64,000 nt of DNA from Triglochin maritima. Taxonomy: Eukaryota > Streptophyta > Magnoliopsida > Alismatales > Juncaginaceae. Positions within the stretch are counted from its first letter, which is position 1. Each line of letters opens with the position of its first letter. Both the position numbers and the translations under genes were made by a program. Positions 21,306-31,730 of this stretch are shown here, one piece after another. The notes under the pieces are model-generated. The model was given only the letters and a program-made list of their open reading frames with translations, was not told where the DNA came from and did no database searches. The stretch lies in NCBI GenBank assembly GCA_963682175.1, contig OY821771.1, forward strand, positions 6,943,001-7,007,000, given 5' to 3'.

Positions 21306-22312
21306 ACGTCTTCAACCTCGCGCCAGCCGAGGTTTCGACGTCGAAACTCGTCGCCGGCGAGGCCTCCGACCTCGCGCGACCGACCCCAACCTCACCCCAA
21401 CGTGGGTGATCAACTAAGGCCTCTAATGCAAGAACTTGGCATACCTTTCCTTGAAGATCGACGAAGAACGCCGGACTTCACCGGAGCTCCAACGACGCCT
21501 CGATACCGCGACCTCACGCGCACCACGCTACGCTCAGCACGCTCGCCTCACGCGCACCTCCACTGCTCGAGCACCACAAGGGAAGAGGAAGGAATGGGTG
21601 GAGAGAAGGAAGGTTTGAAGAAGAAGAAGAAAAGAAGAGAAGAGGATCCACGTTTCCTTCTTAAACCCCTCCAAGCCAACCCTCACCTACACTCCAGCCC
21701 ATTCTCCTCACCACCTCCCACGTCTCCCCACACATCACCAACATCAACCTCAACAGCAACAACAACACAACACTATGCACATCACGTCACCTCCTATTCC
21801 TCCTCAACTTCCCATGCAAACCTTCTCTCTCCTCCTAAACCCTTCTCCTAAACACCATTAGGCCTTAAGAAAGGTTAGGGATATAACAAAGACAAAGTTG
21901 CAAATTAAGAATTTGACAACTTAACTCTTAAATTCAACCTCCAGAACAGAAAATACAATCAGAAAATTAACATAACTCGGTGTTTAGGCATGTTTGCAGC
22001 AACTACAGCAGGATACAACCAAATACACACTTGCAATCCTCCATTCTCCTGATCTTCAAGCGAGTGGGAGTGGAGGTGGCCAGGAGAGTCAGACTTGGGA
22101 GAGGAGGCGACATGTTAGGTTATTGTGTGTTGTGTTGGTCTCGTCTCGTGTAGGGTTAGGTTAGTTTTTTTAAAAATAATATACCGGATCCGAATCCAGT
22201 ACTAGTGGTTAGAATCGGAACAAGGACGATTTTGAAATCGGATATCCAGATCCAATCAATATTCATTTTACCCTGATTCTGTACCACCGGTTCCGCATAC
22301 CGTTGTCACCCA

Positions 22313-22954
22313 TGCTACTCGGTCCTTTTCATGCAACTCTTATTAATTTAATTTATTATGCAATAGACAACCCAACCAATATTGAGGTTAAGCTTCGACT
22401 CCGGTCATTAAACTTCACAAGCATAAGTTAGAGTCAAGTCCAATTCGACCACAAACCTCGTGGATCTCTTATCAAATGTCTTAGTTTAGTATGAATAATG
22501 AATATTAAAAATTGTTTATGTGCAAACGTTAAACCCTTAAAATGTGAAAATGAAAGCTCATTTTCTAAGCAGAATTAACATGTAGTTATTTAATATACGC
22601 AACATGCTTTCATGTAGCTGAATTGATTTGTTGTGATGGGCTAAAATCCATTTCCATTGATTCTCTAATCTCTAGAGATGTACCGAATTTTTCAAAAATA
22701 AAAATCATCAACACAGCACAAACCACGACAACTGCTAGAAAAGCTGATGAAAATGGTGTAAGGCCATCTTCAACGTAAAATCAAAACTCACTTGTTCTAA
22801 AGAAACTCACTTGTTTCAATGTATTGAGAAATTATAAGGCGTCAAAAGAACAGAAAAAAAGAAAGAATTATTCTCTTTCTCCAGTCTAGTCTGACAAAAT
22901 CATACCACAATAAACAAAGGACCACAAAAAAATTAATACATCTCTCTTCAGTCG
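22313..22954. other. Gene-free spacer before the copia element
   Basis: AT-rich, no supported gene. It ends in the target site of the copia element (tagat, 22955-22959). Confidence 0.5.
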
Positions 22955-22959
22955 TAGAT

Positions 22960-25900
22960 TGTAGAATTTCGTGAGGAAGAGTCGAAGAGACAAGTAGGAG
23001 AAGAAGAAATTTATTTCTATATTTTTGGAATATTATTACATGGTTTGATCCTGTGATTATTTATACAACATGTTTTAGCCGTTGGTTGTATTAATTGCTT
23101 GCTTGATAAACTCAATCGGCATGGGTATACCATGCAATGCCTTGGGCACCCAAACGCCAGACACAACGGTATGCATCTTTAACACGCCCCCTCAAGTTGG
23201 GTCTGGAAAGGATTGATAGATCCCATCTTGCGAAGAATGTTGAAGAAGGTCTTGTGATCGAGAGCTTTGGTGAAGATGTCTGCAAGTTGCTCCTTACTTG
23301 GGACAAAGGGAACCTCTATTTGCCTTGATTGTGTTTTTTCTCTGATAAAGTGGCAATCGACTTCTATGTGCTTGGTTCTCTCATGGAAGACTGAATTTGT
23401 AGCAATGTGTCGTGCCGCATTATTGTCGCAGAACATTTTCATAGGACTTTGTGTTGTGATGTTCATATCTTTAAGCAGCTGTTTTATCCAAATTAATTCG
23501 CTTGTAGTGGACGCCATTCCACGGTATTCTGCTTCTGCACTGGATCGTGCGACGACGTTTTGTTTCTTACTTCGCCAGGTTACCAAGTTACCTCCCACAA
23601 ATGTGCAGAATCCCGTAGTTGAACGTCGATCATGACTTCCAGCCCAATCTGCATCGGAGTATCCAATTATTGAATTAGAGTTGTTGGGTTTCATCCATAA
23701 ACCTTGTCCAGGTGTTCCTTTAAGATAACATAGGATTCTGTTTACTAAGTCTAGATGATGTGTATAGGGAGCATGCATGAACTGACTTATTAGACTAACT
23801 GCATATGTAATATCAGGTCGAGTGACAGTAAGGTAGATAAGTTTTCCAACTAGCCTTTGGAATTGCCCAATGTTAGATAGGGGAGTCTCATCATTTGGTC
23901 ATATCTTTTTATTGGTTTCTATAGGTGTAGTTGAGGGCTTTGAACCTAATTTTCCAGTTTCTTTGAGAAGGTCTAGGGTGTATTTCCGTTGAGAAAGAAA
24001 TAACTCCTTTTTTGAGTATGCAATTTCTATTCCTAAAAAGTATTTTAAGTAGCCTAGGTCTTTTATGTCAAATTTTGATTTTAAATATTCTTTAACTAAT
24101 GCAATTTCGTGGTTATTATTCCCAGTTATGATAATATCATCAACGTAGATAAGTATGATGATGCTGGTGTTATGTTTGTGTTTTGTAAACATGGATGCAT
24201 CAGCAGAACTCTTACTAAAACCATAATTAATGAGAGAGAGACTGAGTTTGGCATACCAGGTACGAGGTGATTGTTTGAGGCCATATATGGACTTATGAAG
24301 CTTGCATACCTGGTTGGGACAAGTGGTGTAGCCAGGAGGTGGAGTCATGTAGACTTCTTCTTCTAGGTTTCCTTGTAAGAAGGCATTCTTCACATCCATT
24401 TGAAATAAACTCCATCCCTGATTCACAGCAATAGAGAGCAGAATACGAACAGTGTTCATTTTAGCGGCAGGGGCAAATGTTTCTAAGTAGTCGAGGCCAT
24501 ATGTTTGTGTATAGCCTTTGGCTACAAGTCTAGTTTTATATCTTTCTATCTGTCCATTGCTATGATATTTGATTTTGTAGATCCATCTACAACCCACAGG
24601 TTTAACACCAGGTTGGAGTGGAACAAGGGTCCAGGTATGGTTATTTTCAAGGGCTTTTAGCTCTTCCTCCATGGCTTTGACCCAATTTTGATTACTTATG
24701 GCCTCCTGGTAGCTGGTTGGTTCTTTATTTATGTCTAGTGTTCCTAGGAAGGACTGATGTTTGTTAGAGATATGATGGTAAGATAGAAAGTTTTGGATAG
24801 GATACGTGGTTTTGCGAGAGAGATGAGAGAGATAGTAGTCGTTAAGTCTTGGAGGGAGACGAGTTGGGCGAGTAGATCTTCTTGGTCCTTCTCCTTCTCT
24901 TTGGTTTTCTTCATTCTCTTCTCCTCCTCCTCCTTCTTCATTTTCTTCTCCTCCTTCTTCTTCATTTTCTTCTCCTCCTTCTTCATTTTCTTCTCCTCTT
25001 CCTTCTTCATTGTCTTCGTGATGTGGAGGAAGCAGGTCGTCATAGGTGTTATTAGGTACTGGGGTAGCGGAAGCGTTCTCAGAGCTAGAGTTTTTGAAGA
25101 ATGGTTCGGTTTCGAAGAAGGATACATCGCGAGAAACATAAGTTTTTTTATTTTCTGGATCATAGTATTTGTACCATTTTTTCCTAAATGAATATCCTAA
25201 AAAATGCATTTGATAGAGTTGTGATCAAATTTATTTTCCCTTTTCTTGTGAACAAAACATGTACAACCAAAAATTCTAAGATGGTCAATGCTAATGTCTT
25301 TGTTAAACAATATTTCAAGAGGTTTTTTATTCCCAATTGTGGGACTGGGAAGTCGGTTGATAATATAGGTAGCAGTGAGAATGGCATCTGACCAAAAAAC
25401 TTTTGGGACATTGTTTTGGAAAAGAAGAGACCGAGTGACGTTCAAAAGGTGTCGGTTTTTTCGTTCGGAAATCCCATTTTGTTGTGGTGTATTAACACAT
25501 GAAGTTTGATGAAAAATACCTTTTTGACGTAAGAGATTTTGAAACAAATTGCTCATATATTCTGATCCATTATCAGATCTAAAAAAACGGATTTTTGCGT
25601 CGAACATATTTTCAATGTAATAGAGAAATTCGCAAAAAAACTGAGTAAGTGTCATATTTGTTTTTTAAAAGATACGTCCATGTGGCTCGAGAAAAATCAT
25701 CAATAAAACTAATAATGTACCGAAACCCGTTGTAAGATTCGATGGGGGCAGGTCCCCAAATGTCAGAATGCACTAACTCAAAATGTGTGAAGGTTTTGGT
25801 ACTAGATTTTTGAAAAGGTAATCGAGTTTGTTTAGCAAAACGGCATACATCACATAATAATTCATTTTTAAAAGCAGGAAAAAAATATTTCAATATGTTT

Positions 25901-27923
25901 GATGATGGATGTCCCATCCTTTTATGCCAGAGATTGTGATCATTGAGAGTTTTTGTATGATGTGCTTTTTCACTTGTTTCTAGAACATACAGACCATTAG
26001 TAAGAATGCCCTTACCAATCATCCTCCCTGACGTACGATCCTGAAAAATATCATTATTAGGAGTAAACACTACATTACAATTGAGATTCCTTGTAATTTT
26101 TGCTACCGATACAAGATTAGCATCAAGATTAGGAACATATAAGATTTCATCATAAGTGTTGTTTACTAAGTTTGTTTTGCCTATTCCTTTAATTTGTATT
26201 TTGTTTCCATTTGCAACGGTCACAAATTTGTTTAATAAGCTTAAGTTTTGTTTAATATTACTAAGTAATGTTGGATCTCCAGTCATGTGATCGGTGGCTC
26301 CGGTATCAATTATCCAGGTCTTGTTATTAAAATTCGTGTTTCTTCCAGAAAATTTAGAAATAACAGAAGTATTTGAGTTACCTGACAGATTACCTGATGT
26401 GGGAGGGTTCTTGTGCAAAAGTTCATTCAGGTGGCCCACCAGGTTTTTAAGTTGGAGCGGGTTAATGGTAGGATCTGACCCGCCAGTGCAAAACCCAACC
26501 CCATCGGATCCGTTACACCTGTTATCATAACGGATCTGGTTTCCCGGGTTGGGAGATCCGACTGTGTGGCATGAATAAAAGGCAGAATTATCCTCATAAC
26601 CGGTAGGGTTTGCAACCCTTTGGCCTGGTCTGCCGCCGCTCCGGAGAAAGCTAGTGTTGTCGCCGCCTCTGAGGAAACTGGTGCCACCGCTGCCTCCGAG
26701 AAGACTGGTGCTGCCGCCAGAGCCTCCATCCACCAGATTTGCTCTCATATGTTTTTCATTTTTTTGTGGTCTGAGGTGTGGGAACAAAAACCAGCACGCG
26801 TTTTTGCTATGTCCTGGTTTCTTGCAGTTTTCACAGTGTTCGTTGCTTTTGTTCCCGAACCCTTTTTTTGTTCCCTGAGCTTGGTTCCGACCGGCGATGA
26901 GGGCTTGGTTGTCGGAGTTCTGGTTTTTGGTGTGGTTGTTCAGTGTGTTTCTTCTTGTTTCCTCGCGTTGAACGAGGCTTGTGATGTTTGCGAGGCTGGG
27001 AAGATCCGGCGCCATGAGTATTTGAGACCGAATGGTCTCGTAGCTTGAGTCTAATCCTACCAGAAATTGGTAGATCTAGTTTTGTTCTTGTCGGCTTTGT
27101 ATGACTTGTGGGTCAACTGTGGGAGGTTCGTAAATTTTCAGTTCATCCTACCTTCTTCTGAGAGTACCAAGGTACTCTGTGACGGTCGCCCCACGTTGTT
27201 GTGTTTGCGCGATTTCTTGTTTTATTTTGAAGATATGCGCGAAGTTCTCTGCTTTTCCATAATGGTCACGAACAGAGTCCCATAGTTCCTTCGCGCTGTC
27301 TTTGAAGATGAATATTTCGGCGATATCTGATTGCATCGAGGCAATAAGCCACGACATAACCTGATGATCCGCCGTTTGCCATTCGTCATGGAGCTTTTCG
27401 GTTGCGTTTTCTTCTGGTTTTGCTGTCTTTCCGGTGATGTGACCCAACCTTCCTCTGCCACTGAGGGAAAGCGTGACCGCGCGCGACCAGGACAGATAGT
27501 TGGTCCCGTTTAGCGTTGTCGAGACCAGGCGATGAGAGTTCATCCCATCAGGTAGATTTTTGTTGCCGTCCGACATGATTTTGGGGTTTTTTCCTTCTCT
27601 CTCGGGCTTGGATGTGGGTTTTGAGGACCTTCAACCCCCTTGTATGAGGTGAGGCCGGTGATGATTTGTAGAATCTGAGGCACAATGGATCAGTGCTCTG
27701 ATACCATGTAGAATTTCGTGAGGAAGAGACAAGTAGGAGAAGAAGAAATTTATTTCTATATTTTTGGAATATTATTACATGGTTTGATTCTGTGATTATT
27801 TATACAACATGTTTTAGTCGTTGGTTGTATTAATTGCTTGCTTAATAAACTCAATCGGCATGGGTATACCATGCAATGCCTTGGGCACCCAAATGTCAGA
27901 CACAACGGTATGCATCTTTAACA
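22960..27923 (-). mobile_element. Full-length Ty1-copia retrotransposon, coding region broken
   Basis: LTRs lie at 22960-23184 (225 bp, 3' LTR) and 27707-27923 (217 bp, 5' LTR), with the perfect duplication tagat at 22955-22959 and 27924-27928. Next to the 5' LTR is the primer-binding site tggtatcagagc, matching initiator tRNA-Met; next to the 3' LTR is a purine tract (ttgagggggcg). The LTRs differ by one 8-bp indel and five substitutions, all transitions. The order gag, protease, integrase, reverse transcriptase, RNase H defines copia. It lies upstream of the villin gene on the opposite strand. Confidence 0.95.
23179..27576 (-). pseudogene. Copia gag-pol reading frame with stops and frameshifts
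   Basis: From the start at about 27576: a gag region (MSDGNKNLPDG..., UBN2/retrotran_gag type), a zinc knuckle (CENCKKPGHSKNAC), a protease with IDTGATDHM, then a GAG-pre-integrase and integrase (HKRMGHPS, CDVC, HSDIWGP, RSDNGSEY, NGISERKN). A glutamate-rich linker (about 24880-25010) follows, then reverse transcriptase (TRLVAKGYTQ, MDVKNAFLQG, YVDDIIITG) and RNase H (SDADWAGS, SAEAEYRG, MFCDNNAA, HIEVDCHF). Breaks: two in-frame TAG codons after the gag start (about 27141 and 27081), frameshifts near 25660 and near 25203, and a TGA at 23899-23901. The element cannot move on its own products. Described only; no repaired frame is given. Confidence 0.9.
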
Positions 27924-27928
27924 TAGAT

Positions 27929-29150
27929 GCACTGATGGATTAATTCACCCAAACACAAAACACCACTTTTCCATCGTCTTTCTTTCTTTCTCAATCCTTG
28001 TCTTAAATATCCTAGTCTTATATGTGCACAAGACTAAGATGTTTTGCTCCAAAGTTTCATTATTTAGTATTTTATATTATTAAAAGGCTAAATTGTGGTT
28101 CCACCCCTAGGTATGATGAGAAGTTGATCGATCTGACATCATCTGATGCATAACCATTGTGTTACATCTATTGATCGATCGTACTTACTGGACCAATTGA
28201 GAATTTCATCCAAAACCACCCCAACAAGGTGTTTTCATCCATCATTGTTTCATCAAAATGACAATGCACTTCTTTAGGATTCAAACCATCAACTAACCAC
28301 GTTAAATTAACAAGTTTGTTTTGAAAAGCATCAAGAGATAAATTGCTAGAACATATTTTGGCCCTCAATTTTCATATATGTGTCTTCTTTTGTCCTCCAT
28401 ATCTCTAAAGTACAACAAGTTCTTGAGGTCGAAAGTGAGAAGGGAGGATGAGTAAGTAGGATGGGAGTAGATATCAGTCGTACATAGATGCCTACCTCAG
28501 AATTCAAGCTAACTTGTTTTTAGAAGCCTCTTTGTTTGTTTCTGTTTTCTTGGAATTGCACATATATACTAATGATCATTGTTGTTTGTACATATGTAAA
28601 CAGTTTTAAGACTTTAACCTTGCCTTGTTTATTGAACACAAATAAATCGATAGATTCATCAACGTTGTTTCTAGTTGTAGTATGCGTGATATGCATCCTA
28701 TCAAATTGACCTTCGTCCATACTTATCACCTATATAAATAACCAAATTATCGAAAATAGATGGTAAAGTGGAGTTTACCATTAATATTATACAAATAACC
28801 TATCAAGCAGGAAGATCATTTGCCGACAACGATCTTGTTGGCTTGCTTACGTACGTTGGTCTTCCTTGAATTTTCAATTCCTGTTACATTAGAATTTGAC
28901 ATCCTTAAATTCCAACCGTGTAAATACGATCGACTTAGATTTCTACCCCTTAGACTCTACTCTTTGTAAGTTCCGACCTCCAAACTTCAATTCCTCGCAA
29001 CAATTGTAACGGCATCACACCCAATGTGAAATTTATTTTGAAAAATAATTAGGACCCCAAGCACAAATCACCCAACAACACTAAAATAAATTCATTTACA
29101 GGTAGTCACACTTAGGATCTGATGTGTCAAAATTCTTTCTTTTCTGTCAT
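27929..29150. other. Intergenic region upstream of villin
   Basis: No coding region supported. The last few hundred bases should hold the villin promoter; the leader is pyrimidine-rich from about 29145. The copia element ends about 1.2 kb upstream of it. Confidence 0.5.
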
Positions 29151-29199
29151 TTTCTCTCTTCTTATTGTCTAACATTCATGATTCATTAGTGCTTCCCCA

Positions 29200-31730
29200 T
29201 CATTTCCCTCCACCACTCCACCTCAACTTCTTTTTTTTCCTTCTATTTTTTTTTTCCATTTTCCCCTCCACGCACCCACCGGATCGACCAATCCGCGCTC
29301 CGACTCCCCGTCTGACCCGCTCCTCGCCGGCCGGTAGTGATTCCGAGGTCAGATTTCCTCCAAAAACCCGATTTTTACCGCTTTTTAAAGGGATTTTCGG
29401 TAAAGATTCGATTTTTATTGCGTTTTTTTTACTGCGGTTTTTTTGGGTCGGTTTCGAATCGAGTGTTTATAAGGGCTATGGTCTGACTTTCGGTTTCGAG
29501 GGCTTTCGGTTTTGGGTTGAGATTTTGGGGGCTAAGATGTTGAAGCAGAGGTCGTTTGGGAAGGTAGGTTGTTGCTTTTGGGATCTTTTCGGTTTCGAAT
29601 TGGTCGGTTTGGAGGTTTGAGGGTTGTGGGTTTGAAGTGGTTTGGCTGATTTCAGGTCTTGGGTGAGAAGTTTGTTTGGAAATTGTGGTTTTCGGAGACT
29701 TGGGTTGATCGGTTTGATCGTTTCAATGTGTAATTTTGATGCGATGTTGGATTGTTAGAGTCAGTAATGAGTCTTAGATGAAGAACTTGTTTCAATGCGA
29801 TATTTGATTGCTGTTAATAAGGGGTCTTAGATGCAGAGCTTATTGGCAAGAAAAAGGGAATTTGGACAATTTGGTATGGTTTCGAGCATTTTGATGTCTA
29901 ATATGAAATGGGTGTTGTTTTCTTGGAGTTGGCTTGAAATATTAATTAAGGAATCTATCTGAACAATAAGATCTTTTGAAGGATCATTTTAAAGTTTTGA
30001 GCTTCTAACCTTCTCTCAAATGTACATATTGGTTTCTTAAAGTCAATCTGAGTTCTTATTTGGTCAGCATAATTTGGATTATTTTCCATTGTCCCTGTAA
30101 CTACCTTTTCTTGAAGTATTAGGAATTTCTGGATGATCGTAATAGGTGGTTTATGTTTGTTCTAAGAAATGGGTAATATTGTCATGGGGTTACTTTGACA
30201 TATTAGATTTGGAATTTATCTATATTATTCAATTTCTTGGAGATTATTTGACAGTTTGTGCTTCTAAGCATCTAACTCAAATGTACATATTTGTTCTAAG
30301 AGTCAAAGAGTCAATTAGATGAACAGCTCATCAGCAAGAGGGAAGGATTTTGGACAATTTGGTTTGGGGGTTTGAGCATTTTGATGTCTAATCTGAAATG
30401 GGTATTATTTTCTTGGGGTTGGTTTGAATATTAGATCAGGAATTTAACTGAACAATGAGATCTTTTAAAGGTTTGTTCGAAAGTTTTGAGCTTCTAACCA
30501 ACAACTATGCCAAATGTACATATTGGTTTCTTAAAGTCAATATGAGTTATAATTTGGTCAACATAATCTGAAATGATTTTCTGCTCTCCCTGTAACTACT
30601 TCTCGTTAAAGTACAAGGAACTTTTGGATGATCATAACAGGTGCCTCATGTTTGTTCTAAGAAATGGGTAGTATTGTCTAGGGATTAATTTGAAATGTTA
30701 GATTATGAATTTATCTATACCATAAGATCCTTTGGAGGCTGATTTGACAGTTTGTGCTTCTAAGCATCTAAAACAAATGTACATATATGTTTCCTGGAGT
30801 CAATAAGGGGTTAGATGAACAACTCATCAGAAGAGGGAAGGGATTTAACCAATTTGGTCTGGGTTTGAGCATTTTGATGTCTAATCTTATATGGGTGTTT
30901 TCTTGGGGTTAGTTTGAAACATTAGATTAGGAAATTTTCTAAACAAAAAGATTTTTTGAAGGATAATTCAAAAGTTTTGAGCTTCTAATCATCTATCTCA
31001 AATGTACATATTGGTTTCCTAAAGTCAATCTGAGTTCTAATTTGGTCAACATAATCTGGATGATCTGCTCTCCCCTTAATTACCTCTCATTGAAGTATGA
31101 GGAACTCTCGCATGATCATAGCAGGTGCTTCATGTTTGTTCTAAGAAATGTGGTCCAAAAATGAGGGCATTTTTTGTCTAGGCTGCCCGAAATGAGAATT
31201 TTATCAACAGAAGGTTAGAGTCTCGGTGATTTTCTGTTCTCCAAATCACCTGTCCTCAAAGGTGTAAGCAAATTCTAGATGATTATAATAAGTGGTTTGA
31301 GTTTGTCGTGTGAAATTTGCTTGGAAAAGGCAACACTTGTTCTTTTAGGCCGCCCTTGGAGATTTTTCTAAGATGTTTCTACGTACTTGGTACACACTAC
31401 ATGTGTATCTAAGCTGAATTTGTATCAAGTTGTTAAACAAAATTTCATTCTGGTTGTTCAATGTTTGTAACCTCAGGAAACTTCTTCTTTTCTAGCTGGC
31501 ATGTCCTGTGGTATCTTTTTTGTTTTGTTTTCTGTTTGTAAGAGCGTGATGTTTCCATTTCAATGATGCAACCAACTTTTCTTACTTCGCTGATTGTTGA
31601 ATCATCTGTTCATCCCTCTTTGGTTCTTCCACGTCTGATTCTTTACATCATCATTTAACTGCAGAGTACCATTTCTTCCACATTGCGAACAAAACCGACA
31701 GAGGGTGCACTGCCAAGACCCAAAGCAAAT
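29200..31730 (+). other. Villin 5' UTR with a 2.1-kb leader intron
   Basis: A pyrimidine-rich leader from about 29160 ends at the donor AAG/GTAGGT (29563/29564). The leader resumes after an acceptor at 31664 (ctgcag), giving a non-coding intron of about 2.1 kb. The second leader segment (31665-31730) runs directly into the villin ATG. Long leader introns are common in plant actin-related genes and can raise expression. The exact transcription start is not visible. Confidence 0.55.
29760..31150. repeat. About 490-bp tandem repeat, three diverged copies, in villin leader intron
   Basis: Landmarks such as gagcattttgatgtctaat recur at about 29883, 30374 and 30867, and the caaatgtacatat and ctcatgtttgttctaag segments follow in the same order each time. 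Spacing is about 485-497 bp. Copies have diverged by substitutions and small indels; the third is shorter at its end. Confidence 0.8.

Larger units (their letters stand above)
19333..21888 (-). mobile_element. Solo LTR (2556 bp), probably gypsy-type
   Basis: Starts TGTAACATCC and ends GGGATATAACA, bounded by the perfect 5-bp duplication aagac (19328-19332 and 21889-21893). Read on the minus strand it runs TGTTATATCCC...GGGATGTTACA, the usual form of many plant gypsy LTRs. The middle (about 19740-20330) is a GC-rich tandem series of cacaggccNcacgg units. From 20818 to 21305 there are about 13 copies of TCGGTCGACCGA or variants. Long open frames across it come from these repeats and encode nothing recognisable. 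No internal genes adjoin it. Confidence 0.8.
18950..22312. mobile_element. hAT-like non-autonomous element split by a solo LTR
   Basis: The left end reads agggtggcaacgg and the right end, reversed, tgggtgacaacgg. Inside each end are diverged ggatatcc/ggatccga repeats, the style of common plant hAT-type MITEs (gggtggcaa...). I could not find a clear 8-bp duplication. Without the LTR inserted at 19333-21888 it is about 800 bp and non-coding. Confidence 0.4.

Noticed and set aside
20922..21851. 309-residue open frame with repeated STVDR/VDR words
   Set aside because: Produced by the TCGGTCGACCGA repeats plus GC-rich LTR sequence; no domain and no splice or promoter context.
24793..25191. Phe/Ser-rich membrane-like protein on the plus strand
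   Set aside because: Antisense of the glutamate-rich linker of copia pol.
28168..28729. Small genes between copia and villin
   Set aside because: Short frames without family similarity, splice sites or codon character.
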